Origin: Rhizophagus clarus
Taxonomy: Eukaryota; Glomeromycota; Glomeromycetes; Glomerales; Glomeraceae
Direction of reading: 5' to 3'
Length of the DNA: 64,000 nt
NCBI GenBank assembly: GCA_015698045.1
Contig: BLAL01000089.1
Coordinates: 293,501-357,500 of the forward strand
Shown here: positions 10,876-21,804 of the stretch, in pieces
How positions within the stretch are numbered: position 1 is the first letter of the stretch
How the letters are laid out: every line of letters begins with the position of its first letter
Program-made: the position numbers and the translations under genes
The notes under the pieces: generated by a model
Database searches by the model: none
Seen by the model: only the letters and a program-made list of their open reading frames with translations
What the model was told of the DNA's origin: nothing

Positions 10876-13800
10876 ATGTCGATTACTCAAATTGAACTGT
10901 TTTTTTCTGAAATAGAAAACTTCATTAAACTTAAACTTCAGGGCAATATTCTAAACCAGCCTGAGATTGAACAAAAATTTAAAGAAGGAAAAGAATTGAT
11001 TGACAAACTAGAAGAGGATGATGAAGAACGACATGGATTTTTTAGATATAAATATCATACAACATACGCTAATTATTTAAAAATTGATGGAGAAATAGAC
11101 AAAGCTAATAAGCAGGAAAAATTAGCAAAGAAATTTGAAACTTTTTCCGAAAAGCCTGAGAGGCTAAATACTTACAGAACAGAGTCAAGGTTATTTGTGG
11201 AAACTACTCTAGGAAATATCAATCAAGATTCCAATCTCGAGAAAGAAATTGAAGAGAATATTCAAGAAGCCGTAGAGAAAGAATTAAAAGAAATTCAAGA
11301 TATTTTAGAGGATAATGTTGTTGAATTTATTCGTAATACTTTTAATCAATTTAATAATGTGCCCAAATCTTTTGATGATTATAAGAATATCGTTGCCTAT
11401 GAGATTATTTTACGTAGGATAGCAGATAACCCAATTAATGAGTCTCTAATTTATTTGGAAAAGTCTCAGACTAAAAATTCTAGCAAGGATCAAAAATCAA
11501 AAATTAATAAAGAAAATAAAAAACAGATGATTTCTTCTTTAGAGAAATTAAAATCATTGGCTAGTAAAGCAGCTTATTCAAAAAGATTGGCTTTTATATA
11601 TCATGCCTTGAATTCTCCAAATAAAAAAGAAATTTTATTTAGCAATACTCTCTTTACAGAAGAAGAAATTAACAAACGGTTCAGAGACATCGCTTCATAT
11701 TTCCATTCTGATAAAATGGATCGGCCTAATGCTCCAACTTGGCTTCAAGATAAACATAGAAACCTAGGTAACGAACTTTTTAATTTCGCTCTAGAGTTTA
11801 AAGAAAGTTTATTAGATGACTTGGAAGGAATCTCACATAATGAAGGTTATTTGTCTTTTCATGAAAATAAAGCAAACAACTTCTGGAAAATTGCGATCGA
11901 TTATCGTAATGCAGCTAAAGGTCAATGGGATAAATTGAAAGTGTTAAGTAATAATGATATTGAGGAATTATCTTCTGATAAATTAAGGATTTTTAGCATG
12001 GATAATGGGATATTAGCTTATCAGGAATATCGAGCAGCTTGCAAAATTGCTGATAAAACTAAACAATTAAAAAAACAAGTACAATTACGAGGAAATATGG
12101 CGTTATGCTTATACATTTCTAACAAATTTGTAGAAGCTCAGTTATATGCCTTATCAGCAATTCAATTGCAACTTAAAAATTCACAAAATGTCACACAACA
12201 GGACTTTATGGAGACAAAAAAAATATTTGATAAAGTTAAAGGTGGGGATACTACGGAGGATAGTACCAAAGAAACTACTAAACTAGACACCGAGATTAAA
12301 TTAAAGGACAAATCTGATAACACAATGGCTTTAGTAAAAACGGTGGATCAGGGAATTTCCTTTTTTGAAAGAAAAACTATTCAAGATTCAATTAACAACG
12401 ATATGGCAAAAATAAGTATTGGACTAATGCTCAAAGCAGACCAGAGTTTAGTTCGTTATCAAGTACCTAAAGAAGTGATTTTGCACGCTAAGGAACGTGC
12501 TGTGAAGCATAAAATTTATGGAGGTGCAGCTATGGGAGGAGCAATGGCTGTGGGAACATCAGTAACAGTAACCGCTTGTCTTAATATTTATGAAGCAGTA
12601 GCTATAATAGGAGTTACGTCAGTTGGTGGCCCATTTGCACTTGTCGGAGGACTACTTGCTCTTGGTTTAGGCATATGGGCTGGTGTAAACCTATGGAAAA
12701 GAGGTAATCTTCTCTTAGACGAACCAGAAATTCGTGAAAACCTTAATAAAATCATGATCAAAACAATAGAAGCTTATGATAAAGGGGAATATCAGGAGGT
12801 TCTTACTGCGCTTTCTGAGAAATATAATAAGAAGACAGGTGCTAAACTTTTAACATTAGAAAAACGTGAAGATACTATTGATACTAAGTATATAATAGAT
12901 ACCCTCTTAAGATATGGTTTTAGATCAGATGGTATTGCTTATCTATTGAATTTGCTTGGTGAGGTCTTTAGTAGTGGAAAAATAAAAGTTAGTGAAAAAA
13001 CAACAAAAGACTTAAAGACGTTAGCAACGAGTATTTTTAATGGAGCATTAAGTGAAACACTAGTAGATGATGCTAAAAAACTGGATGGCCGTATTCGTGA
13101 ATTACGAAAGGGCCACATCGTTAGCACTTTTAATAAAATTAAAGATTCTGTTTTACTTAAAGAATATAGTGATATAGCTCGAGAACATAAAGATGATGCT
13201 GAAGAAATGCCTTTTCAATCAAGACTGGAAGAAATGCGTAATATTACAAGAATTAATCGAGCAATTTTTGATATATTAGATGCTGGTCAAGAAGAAATTA
13301 AGCGAGCTATCGAAACTATTAAGGAAGTTCAAAATTCAATTGACAGTAATTATCAGTTTGTTAATTCTGCTAAATGGCGTTATGAAGTTTTGGAGGATTT
13401 ATTGTGGGTTATTAGCGGTGAGGAATCACTTACAGAATCACCCGAACAATCATCTAAATTATCTCTAATCACTTACGTAGATGATAAATACATTAATTAT
13501 CTGAATCAACAACTAAAACGAGCATCTTCAAACCAGGAAAAAATTCGCCTTCTTACCGCAATAGCAGCATGTTATGAACGATTAGTTGAGAATGAAGATA
13601 AAATTAATCGATTGAATAGTTTGAGTCATTGGAAAGCTGCTCAAAAGAACTATGAGAAGGCACGTGAAATAGATCCAGAAAATTTAGATGCTGCTCTTGG
13701 CTTTGCAAAATGTTTATTAGAATTATCCAAATATACCCAAGTTATTCAACTTTTAAATACGTGTCCAAAGTTAACCTCTTTATCAGAATACTGGCGCCTT

Positions 13801-15009
13801 CGCAGTATCGCTTATTGTAAGCAATCTAATTATAGCGAAGCCAAAGGAAATATTATTGAGGCATTGAAACTAGATAATAAAAACAAATTAGCTGATGAAC
13901 AGAGATTATTCATCAAGAAAGTAAGCGAAGAAAATACAATTAAACGGCGTATAGATTGTTACGAAAAAGGAAAAAATGCTACTAAATATGAAATGGATTA
14001 TTTAAAAAGTTCTCATAGTAAAGAGAGTTCTACTTACAATATTCTTTCAATTGATGGAGGAGGTATATGTGGGGTATTGCCCGCCTTATGGCTTAGTGAA
14101 ATAGAACATCGTACCCGTAGACCTATTTCCCATCTGTTTAACATGATAGCCGGAACATCAACTGGAGGGATTATTGCTGCTGGACTATCTGTACCATCCT
14201 GGGAGATACTTTATGATTCAAAAAAAAACCAATATTATGAATGTTCAGATTCAAAACCAAAACATTCAGCCTTAGACGTCTTAAATATTTACCAAAACCG
14301 AGCAAAAGACTTGTTTATCCCCGTTAATAATAATGATTCATGGTCAATTTTTAAACCAAAATATACAAACCAAGACCGCAGTTCGTTGTTTTCTGAATAT
14401 TTTGGCAAAATACGCTTGAAACAAGCACTCACTGAATTGGTCATTCCTGCAGTAAATGAAAATAACTTAGAACAAACACATTTCTTTACACGTTATGATG
14501 ATCGTAGTGATTATTCAGAAGACGATACTTTTTTTGATACTTTAATGGCAACAACGGCTGCACCTATCTTTTTTCCACCTTACGAAATAAAGGGTAGAGG
14601 ATCTTTCTTGGACGGAGCTTTGCATCTTAATAACCCAACGATAGCAGCATATGAAAAGGCTATCCAGTATAATGCAGCGAAAGAAAAGATTTCTGTGCTA
14701 TCTCTAGGTACAGGAAGTTATGTTCCAGATCCTTTAAACTCTGATCTATATCGTGGTAGTCTTTTTTGGGCACGAAACCTACACAAAGTGATACTACCTC
14801 AACAGGAAGGTAATGCTGATAGTTTAATGTATAATTTATTGGAAAATCGTTATCAAAGATGGCAAGTTTGGCTTGAAGAACCGATAGAATTGGATGACTG
14901 CAAAAGTATTCCTTATCTCTTAGAGCTAGGGCATCAATATATAGAAGAACTTGATGCCTCGGATGAGAATCCTATAAATAAGTTGGTAGAGTCTTTCGAA
15001 AGAGTTTAA
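10876..15009 (+). CDS. J-like / TPR / patatin-like phospholipase (1377 aa), intact
   Basis: A single uninterrupted frame, unusual in this intron-rich setting. In order: a helical N-terminus; a J-domain-like segment (about 258-320) where the HPD motif reads H277-S278-D279-K; a long helical middle; a hydrophobic Gly/Ala-rich pair of helices at about 549-570 and 574-606; TPR-type repeats at about 915-1010 (KNYEKAREIDPENLDAALGF, then the EALKLDNKNKLA block); and a C-terminal patatin domain from about 1053. The patatin domain keeps the oxyanion loop D1060-G-G-G, the nucleophile elbow G1093-T-S1095-T-G and the catalytic Asp in D1246-G-A, followed by NNP, so Ser1095 and Asp1246 form the expected dyad. 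By family it should hydrolyse acyl lipids, probably at a membrane. A close tandem paralogue follows 440 bp downstream. The substrate is unknown. Confidence 0.9.
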   Translation: MSITQIELFFSEIENFIKLKLQGNILNQPEIEQKFKEGKELIDKLEEDDEERHGFFRYKYHTTYANYLKIDGEIDKANKQEKLAKKFETFSEKPERLNTYRTESRLFVETTLGNINQDSNLEKEIEENIQEAVEKELKEIQDILEDNVVEFIRNTFNQFNNVPKSFDDYKNIVAYEIILRRIADNPINESLIYLEKSQTKNSSKDQKSKINKENKKQMISSLEKLKSLASKAAYSKRLAFIYHALNSPNKKEILFSNTLFTEEEINKRFRDIASYFHSDKMDRPNAPTWLQDKHRNLGNELFNFALEFKESLLDDLEGISHNEGYLSFHENKANNFWKIAIDYRNAAKGQWDKLKVLSNNDIEELSSDKLRIFSMDNGILAYQEYRAACKIADKTKQLKKQVQLRGNMALCLYISNKFVEAQLYALSAIQLQLKNSQNVTQQDFMETKKIFDKVKGGDTTEDSTKETTKLDTEIKLKDKSDNTMALVKTVDQGISFFERKTIQDSINNDMAKISIGLMLKADQSLVRYQVPKEVILHAKERAVKHKIYGGAAMGGAMAVGTSVTVTACLNIYEAVAIIGVTSVGGPFALVGGLLALGLGIWAGVNLWKRGNLLLDEPEIRENLNKIMIKTIEAYDKGEYQEVLTALSEKYNKKTGAKLLTLEKREDTIDTKYIIDTLLRYGFRSDGIAYLLNLLGEVFSSGKIKVSEKTTKDLKTLATSIFNGALSETLVDDAKKLDGRIRELRKGHIVSTFNKIKDSVLLKEYSDIAREHKDDAEEMPFQSRLEEMRNITRINRAIFDILDAGQEEIKRAIETIKEVQNSIDSNYQFVNSAKWRYEVLEDLLWVISGEESLTESPEQSSKLSLITYVDDKYINYLNQQLKRASSNQEKIRLLTAIAACYERLVENEDKINRLNSLSHWKAAQKNYEKAREIDPENLDAALGFAKCLLELSKYTQVIQLLNTCPKLTSLSEYWRLRSIAYCKQSNYSEAKGNIIEALKLDNKNKLADEQRLFIKKVSEENTIKRRIDCYEKGKNATKYEMDYLKSSHSKESSTYNILSIDGGGICGVLPALWLSEIEHRTRRPISHLFNMIAGTSTGGIIAAGLSVPSWEILYDSKKNQYYECSDSKPKHSALDVLNIYQNRAKDLFIPVNNNDSWSIFKPKYTNQDRSSLFSEYFGKIRLKQALTELVIPAVNENNLEQTHFFTRYDDRSDYSEDDTFFDTLMATTAAPIFFPPYEIKGRGSFLDGALHLNNPTIAAYEKAIQYNAAKEKISVLSLGTGSYVPDPLNSDLYRGSLFWARNLHKVILPQQEGNADSLMYNLLENRYQRWQVWLEEPIELDDCKSIPYLLELGHQYIEELDASDENPINKLVESFERV

Positions 15010-15450
15010 CAAAGTTTATGAACATTATTAAAAGTCGTGCGTTACAATTGAGGTATTTTCCGTACATATAATATACGCTGTTTTATTTTTCAAACTATGG
15101 TGATATTTAAAGATTTATTACCAAAATTTAAATGGGATAGAAATATTTTTTTTTCTAAATCCGCAATAAACAAAATTGTATCAAATCAATTTCAGTTCTG
15201 TTTTTATAAATAAAACATTAATTTGTTTATTTTTGTACCGTATATTTGATGAAGCTGAATTTTGTATTTATTATAAATATATATAATTTGTGTCATCTCT
15301 GTGTCATCTCTAATCAGATTAAGTATATGCAATGGCGATCATAAAATTTTTTTAAAAAAGCAAAAAAGCCCGTAAGTGTTCGTTTCGAAATTCTTAAAAA
15401 AGAGACAATTTGTATGACACTTATAAAGATAGCTCTAGAAAGAAGGTGTA
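15010..15450. other. Intergenic spacer between the patatin paralogues
   Basis: AT-rich sequence carrying the 3' end of the first gene and the promoter of the second. A 17-base GTGTCATCTCT-type direct duplication lies at about 15290-15310. No gene. Confidence 0.5.
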
Positions 15451-18400
15451 ATGTTAGAAACAATAAATCAAATTGAAAATTTTTTTTTGGAAATAGAAAA
15501 CTTAATTAAACTTCAGAACAAAACTCTAAACCAACTTGAGATTGAACAAAAATTTAAAGAAGGAAAAAAGTTAATTGACAAGATAGAAGAGGATAATGAA
15601 GAACACCATAGACTTTTTAGGTATAAATATCATACAATATACGCCAATTATTTAAAAAATGGCGGTGAAATAGATAAAGCTAATAGGCAAGAAAAACTGG
15701 CAAAGAAATTTGAAATTTTTTCTGAAAAACCTGAGAGAATAGATACCTACGGGACAGAGTCAAGATTATTCGAAGCTACTTTAGAAAATATTGATCAAGC
15801 TTCTAATCAAGAGGAAGAGAATATTCAAGAAGCCGTAAAGAAAGAGTTAAATAAGCTTCAAGGAATCTTAGAGAATGACGTTGTTGAATCTACCCGAAAT
15901 ACTTTTAAACAGTTTAATAATATACCTAAAACTTTTGAGGATTATAAGAATATAGTTGCCAATGAGACTGTTTTGCATAAGATAGTGGATAATGCAATTA
16001 ATGAGTCGCGAAAATTTCAGAATTTAAATACTTGCAAGAACCAAAAATTAGAAATCAATAGTCAACAATTGATTACTTCTTTAGAACACTTAAAATCGTT
16101 AGTTAGTAAAGCAGCTTATTTAAAGAGATTGGCTTTTATGTATCATGCCTCGAATTCTCCAAACAAAAAAGAAATTTTGTTTAGTAATACTCTTTTAACA
16201 GAAGAAGAAATTAATAAACGGTTCAGGGATATTGCTTTATATTTTCATTCTGATAAAACAAATCGACCTAATACTCCAACTTGGCTTCAAGGAAAACATA
16301 AAAACCTGGGTGATAAATTATTTAACTTTGCTCTAGAACTTAAAGAAAGTCTAATAGCTGATTTAAAAGCCTCAGAAAAAGATGCCAGCCGGGTTTTTCA
16401 TGAGGAAAAAGCAAGCAATTTATGGAAAATTGCGATCGATTATCGTAATGCAGCTAAAGGTCAACGACATATATTAAAAGTGTTAAAAGTGTTAAGTAAA
16501 GATGATATTAAGGAATTATCTTCTGATAAATTAAAGACTTTTAGCATAGAAAATGGAATATTATCCTATCAGGAATATCAAGCAGCTTGCAGAATTGCTG
16601 ATAAAGCTAAGCAACTAAAAAAGCAAATACAATTACGAGGAAATATGGCGAAATGCTTATGCATTTCTAACAAATTTTTTTTTGAAGCACAGTTATATGC
16701 TTTATCAGCAATTCTGTTACAGCTCATGAATTCTCAAAATCTTACGCAACAGGATTTTTTTGATACAAAAAAGATGTTTGAAGAAGTCAAAGATAGTATA
16801 ATTAATGATACAGTGAATACCGAAAAAACTTCTAAATTAGATACCGACGATAATATAACAGCTTTAATTAAAAGGACGGGTCAGAAAACTTCCTTTTTTG
16901 AAAAAAAGAATATTCAAAATTCAATTAATAACGAAGTTGTAAAAATAAGTATGCTTAAAGCAGACCGAAATTTAGTTCGTTATCAAGCAGACTTACAATC
17001 CAAAAATTATGGTAAAGAAGAGCAAGAAATTCGTAAAAAACTTAATAGTATTATAATCAAAACACTAGAGAATTATGATGAAAGGAATTATCAGGAGGTT
17101 CTTAATGCACTTTCTGAAGAATATGATAAGAAGACAAGTGCTAAACTTGTAAAATTAGAAAAACGTGAAGACGCTATTAATACTAAGTGTATAATAGATA
17201 CCCTCTTAAAGCACGGCTTTAGATCTGATGGTGTTGCATATTTATTAAATTTACTTGGTGAGATCTTAAGTAGCGAAAAAATAAAAATCAAAGGAATGAC
17301 ACCAAAAGACTTTAAGTCGTTAGCAAAGAATGTTTTTAATGGAGTATTGGATGAAAAACTTAAAATTGAGGCAAAGGCTCTAGATAAACATATGTGCGAA
17401 TTGCGTGAAAAGCTCATAACACCTAGTGTTTTCGATAGATTTAAAGATCCTATCATAACCCAAGAAGATAAGGATGATGCTCAAGAAATGCCTTTCCGGT
17501 CAAGATTAGAAGAAATACGCAATGTTTCAAGAATTAATATAGTAATTTTTGATGTACTAGATGCTGGTAAAGAAGAATTTGAACGAGCCATCAAAACCAT
17601 TAAGGAAGTTCAAGATTCAATTGACAGCAATTATCAATTTGTTAGTATCGCTAAATGGCGTCACGAAGCATTGGAAGATTTATTATGGATCATTAACAAT
17701 GAATCTCCACCTGAAGAATCGTTTGAAGAATCCCCCAAAGAATCATCTGAAGAATCACCTAAGCTAGATAATGAATATATCAGTCATCTAAATGAACAAC
17801 TAAAGCAAGAGTCTTCAGATCAAGCAAAAGTAGATCTTTGTAATGTACTAGCAACCATTCATGAACAGTTAGCTGAAAAAGAAGATAAAATTAATCGACT
17901 AAATCGATTAAACAGCTTGTATTATTGGAAAGCTGCTCAAAGGTACTACGAGAAGTCACGTGGAATAGATCCAGAAAATCTAGGCGCTGCTCTTGGCTTC
18001 GCAAAATGCCTATTAAAATTATCCAAATATACTAAAGTTATTCAGTTTTTAAATACGAGTCCAAAGTTAACCTCTTCATCAGAATATTGGCGATTTCGTA
18101 GTATTGCTTATTGTAAGCAAATTAATTATAGTAAGCAAATCAATTATAGCGAAGCCAAGGGCAATATTATTGAGGCATTAAAACTTGATAATAAAAACAA
18201 ATTAGCTGCTAAACAGAGATTATTTCTCAGGAAAGTGAGTGAAGAAAATACAATTGAATGGCGTATTAACCGTTACAAAAAAGGAGAAAAGGAGATTAAA
18301 TATGAAATAGATTATTTAGAAAGTTCCCATAGTAAAGAAAGTGCTACTTATAACATTCTTTCAATTGATGGAGGAGGTGTATGCGGGATATTACCTGCCT

Positions 18401-19314
18401 TATGGCTTAGTGAAATAGAATATCGCACTCATAGACCTATTTCCCATCTATTTAATATGATAGCTGGAACATCGACCGGTGGATTCATTGCTGCTGGTCT
18501 AACTATACCATCATGGCAAGAACTTTATACTTATGTTTCAAAGGTAGATCCATATTATAAATGTTCAGATTCAATACCGAAGTTTTCAGCTTCAAAGATA
18601 TTAAATATTTATCAGAACAAAGCGAGAGATTTATTTACCATCCCTGATAATTCATGGTTCAAACCAAAACATACAAGCCAAAACCGCGAATCACTTTTTT
18701 CTGAGTATTTTGGAAGAATTCGCTTAGATAAAGCACTAACCGAATTGGTTATTCCTACAGTGGATGATAATGACTTAACGCAGACACATTTATATACACG
18801 ATATGATGATCGTCACAATCATTTAAAAAATGATACTTTTTTTGATGTTTCAATGGCAACAACAGGTGCACACACCTTATTTCCATCTTATAAAATAGCG
18901 GACAGAGGTTTTTTCTTGGATGGAACTTTACATCTCAATAACCCAACAATAGCAGCATATGAGAAATCTATCCAATATAATGTAGCAAAGGAAAAGATTT
19001 CAGTGCTTTCTCTAGGCACGGGAAGTTACGTTCCGGATCCCTTAAACCCCAGCAGTGGTAATCCTTCTTGGGAACATTATCTTCATAAGATAGTACTACC
19101 TCAACAGGAAAATAATACAGATCGTCTAATGTATAGTTTACTGGACAATCGTTATCAGCGATGGCAAGTATGGTTTGAAGAACCAATAGAGTTTGGTAAT
19201 TACGAAAGTATTCCTAATCTTTTAGAATTAGGCCATCAATATATAGAAGAACTCGATGCCTCGGATGAGAATCCTCTAAACAAGTTGGTAGAATCTTTTG
19301 AGAAGAAGGTTTAG
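15451..19314 (+). CDS. J-like / TPR / patatin-like phospholipase paralogue lacking the hydrophobic hairpin (1287 aa)
   Basis: Uninterrupted frame, similar to the upstream 1377-aa protein along its length. J-like segment with H266-S267-D268-K; TPR-type repeats with KSRGIDPENLGAALGF; patatin domain with D973-G-G-G, G1006-T-S1008-T-G and D1157-G-T, so the Ser-Asp dyad is kept, although the residues around the Asp differ (TTGAHTLFPSY against TTAAPIFFPPY). The main difference is in the middle: after RYQ the 88 residues holding the two hydrophobic helices of the first protein are replaced by 13 hydrophilic residues (ADLQSKNYGKEEQ, 16987-17025). It also has small in-frame duplications (INYSKQINYS; a Glu/Ser/Pro repeat near 17700-17760). 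Probably a soluble or differently anchored version of the same enzyme. Confidence 0.9.
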   Translation: MLETINQIENFFLEIENLIKLQNKTLNQLEIEQKFKEGKKLIDKIEEDNEEHHRLFRYKYHTIYANYLKNGGEIDKANRQEKLAKKFEIFSEKPERIDTYGTESRLFEATLENIDQASNQEEENIQEAVKKELNKLQGILENDVVESTRNTFKQFNNIPKTFEDYKNIVANETVLHKIVDNAINESRKFQNLNTCKNQKLEINSQQLITSLEHLKSLVSKAAYLKRLAFMYHASNSPNKKEILFSNTLLTEEEINKRFRDIALYFHSDKTNRPNTPTWLQGKHKNLGDKLFNFALELKESLIADLKASEKDASRVFHEEKASNLWKIAIDYRNAAKGQRHILKVLKVLSKDDIKELSSDKLKTFSIENGILSYQEYQAACRIADKAKQLKKQIQLRGNMAKCLCISNKFFFEAQLYALSAILLQLMNSQNLTQQDFFDTKKMFEEVKDSIINDTVNTEKTSKLDTDDNITALIKRTGQKTSFFEKKNIQNSINNEVVKISMLKADRNLVRYQADLQSKNYGKEEQEIRKKLNSIIIKTLENYDERNYQEVLNALSEEYDKKTSAKLVKLEKREDAINTKCIIDTLLKHGFRSDGVAYLLNLLGEILSSEKIKIKGMTPKDFKSLAKNVFNGVLDEKLKIEAKALDKHMCELREKLITPSVFDRFKDPIITQEDKDDAQEMPFRSRLEEIRNVSRINIVIFDVLDAGKEEFERAIKTIKEVQDSIDSNYQFVSIAKWRHEALEDLLWIINNESPPEESFEESPKESSEESPKLDNEYISHLNEQLKQESSDQAKVDLCNVLATIHEQLAEKEDKINRLNRLNSLYYWKAAQRYYEKSRGIDPENLGAALGFAKCLLKLSKYTKVIQFLNTSPKLTSSSEYWRFRSIAYCKQINYSKQINYSEAKGNIIEALKLDNKNKLAAKQRLFLRKVSEENTIEWRINRYKKGEKEIKYEIDYLESSHSKESATYNILSIDGGGVCGILPALWLSEIEYRTHRPISHLFNMIAGTSTGGFIAAGLTIPSWQELYTYVSKVDPYYKCSDSIPKFSASKILNIYQNKARDLFTIPDNSWFKPKHTSQNRESLFSEYFGRIRLDKALTELVIPTVDDNDLTQTHLYTRYDDRHNHLKNDTFFDVSMATTGAHTLFPSYKIADRGFFLDGTLHLNNPTIAAYEKSIQYNVAKEKISVLSLGTGSYVPDPLNPSSGNPSWEHYLHKIVLPQQENNTDRLMYSLLDNRYQRWQVWFEEPIEFGNYESIPNLLELGHQYIEELDASDENPLNKLVESFEKKV

Positions 19315-20581
19315 CTGGATATTATTCTCAATAAAATGTCATGAACTTTATTGGGATGCCTCTTGTGATACCAAATTTGAGACGTGTTTTGTTAATTTCT
19401 TTGGAATATTGATTCTTGCTCGACATTGATGATAGAAAAATTTTTAATAATAAAAAAAAAACCTTGTATCACTAAAAATATTTGTATTGCGAACGTTCAA
19501 TCATTTAATCGTGATGAATGAATATTAATCCGCTTAATGACATACAATTTTTTTTTTGTTTGAAAACAGAATTTGCGTTACGATACAAATTTATTTTTAA
19601 TATTTTTAGTCATAATAACAGTATATAAATATTTAATTTTATTGGTAAATCAGAAATTAGAATTTTTTATAATTTAAATATTTTCAAAGTAATTCGAATT
19701 CTCGATAAAAACTGGAAATATAAAATTGCGCACCAAAAAGCTTTTATTACGCTCATGAAAAATATATTGTGTGTTGCTAATATTAAAGTATCTGCTATCA
19801 AACTTCACACTATAATTACGTCACATGTTCCCATAGTATAGTGCTCGATACAAAATCACCACCTGAGAAAATAAACCCTACGATCAACGAGAATGTTGAA
19901 TGTCCGGAAAACGGTTATCTTTTGATTAATTGTTGGTTTTAGTTTTCGGGATCAAAACAGCAGACTAGTTATGTCAATTATGTGTCAGTTTCATACAGTA
20001 GGTCCGGAATTTACGTGATTTCTATTTTCAACTTTCAATGCAAAATTGATTGGAAAAATATTTTCAATACGGAAAACATCACATTTTCGGTATATTATCC
20101 GGATGTCCATATTTCTGTGAATTTTCCGGACGTTTTATGTACCGGTTACAAATTCCGGACGTTTTTTTTGTATAGTGTAAAAATTTTTTTTATTGCAATT
20201 AAGAATGATAATCCTAGTTTTAAACTCAACCAAAAAAAATATTATCTCAAGTTGTTTCCTCGATTAATGTTCACTTCAATTGTCAATTCTAAATGTAGAT
20301 TAAACAAAACTTTACGATTATTTAAACAAAAGGTGAAAATGATGGAATGCCTAAAACAAAGACTTATTACGTTCATTTAACTTGTTAAGGGTCACTTCTA
20401 ATGAGATAAACCCTATAAAGTTATTTTAATTCAACCGTAAGCATGATTATGTGCTCACGACTAAGTAATAAATTTACGCCGCTCATCTGCAATTAGTCCA
20501 TGCATAAAAATATTAAAAATGGTAGCATAAAGACTTTAATTATTATTTATTTAAATAGTAAAGCTTATGACACCGCAACAT
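19315..20581. other. Intergenic; scattered TCCGGA motifs
   Basis: No supported gene. Around 19905-20165 there are several TCCGGA/TTTTCCGGAC motifs in both orientations that could be remains of transposon ends. The 132-codon frame at 19982-20380 covers them and has no recognisable domain. Confidence 0.4.
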
Positions 20582-21698
20582 TTAAAACCTATAAGGGTAA
20601 TTAACCAGCTTATGTTCATTATCATGATATATAAATGGAATTTTGTAATGATGATAGATGGCACCTAGTAATAAAACTTCATTTGATGTCCAACTTTGTG
20701 CATCAATTATATTAACATATGGATTATAATTATTGAAGAATGTTGAAACAGTATGACGAAGATTATCTGCAGATTTTTGAACATCATTATACTGAATATG
20801 ATTGTTCTCGCATACTTTTTCTAAAAATGATGTAAATTGTTTATCTTGAGATAAGTGTTCCAAGATCTTATTCAGTGGTTTTGCATTCCTAACTAAAACC
20901 TTTTTACGAAAAGAAAAAAAAATTTAATGACCAAGAATAGGAACAACAAATATAAAATTATTTAAATACCTGCTGCATCTGTTGTGCACGAATAAACTCT
21001 ATTGTACACTGTTGCTTATATTTTTCAACTTCATTTCGTAACCTTTCTATTTGAGTCTTTAGATCAATCATTTGATCCACATTTTCTCTGAATAATTTCG
21101 ATTTTTCGGCTTCATGTTCCTTTTGATATACAAATCTTTCAACCTCTTTCTCTTTTTGAAGCATTAATTTTTCTGCTTCCTTCTTTTCTTGAATATCTAA
21201 TTTCTCTGCTTCCTTTTTTTCATGACTTTCTCTTAATTTTTCGTCCAGAAACTTAATTTGATGTTCAAACAGCTCTCTCCATAAATTATTTTGAAATTCA
21301 AACATTGCGCGAATAACAGTATTTTTGACCTCTGGAAAATTATCAATTTCTTTTAAATCAATGCCAAACCTATTAACATCTCTATTATTAGGTAAAATTG
21401 AATAATTGTGTTTATGTATCCACTAAAATTAATGCATAAAATGAATAAATAATAATTTAAAATGAATAAAAATACAAAATTGGATACTATTACTTACCAT
21501 AAGTTTACTTTTCCATACAACTCCTTTAGGCACACAATGAGCTAAAATCAATTTTGTCAACATAAGTGCAAAATCTTTCAATAACCGAGTTAAAAAAAAT
21601 GAAAGTAAATCGTAATTAATGAGTAAAATTTTTGAGAAATAATGTGTCATCATGAATAATACATTGTGAGTAATTTGCAACCCATTTTTATTAATCAT
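20582..21698 (-). CDS. Coiled-coil protein, three exons (323 aa)
   Basis: Exons 21698-21498, 21422-20970 and 20899-20582 are joined by two introns of 75 and 70 nt (donors GTAAGT and GTATTT, acceptors TTTTAG and AAAAAG). Both introns are in phase 0 and the frame is open to TAA. The ATG at 21698 is preceded by an in-frame TAA. Exon 1 is hydrophobic and helical (NVLFMMTHYFSKILLINYDLL). Exon 2 carries a strong coiled coil at about residues 120-175 with a repeated EKKEAEKL heptad-like motif. Exon 3 holds a more globular end (NVVKSADNLRHTV-like helices, then DAQSWTSNEVLLLGAIYHHY). I do not recognise the family. It may be a membrane-associated or self-assembling protein, but no function can be inferred. 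Confidence 0.75.
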
Positions 21699-21804
21699 TA
21701 TTAATTATTTAAATTACTCATAAATTAAATTATACTATGTACATTACAAATAACCTTTTAGTTTAATATACCAATGGTAATTGTTTTCTCAAATACAATT
21801 TTAT

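Noticed and set aside
19982-20380. Plus frame of 132 codons
   Set aside because: Starts with a non-ATG codon, spans repeated TCCGGA motifs and has no recognisable feature.
20582-20863. Independent 93-codon gene
   Set aside because: Begins at TTG; it is exon 3 of the coiled-coil gene, joined through a 70-nt intron.
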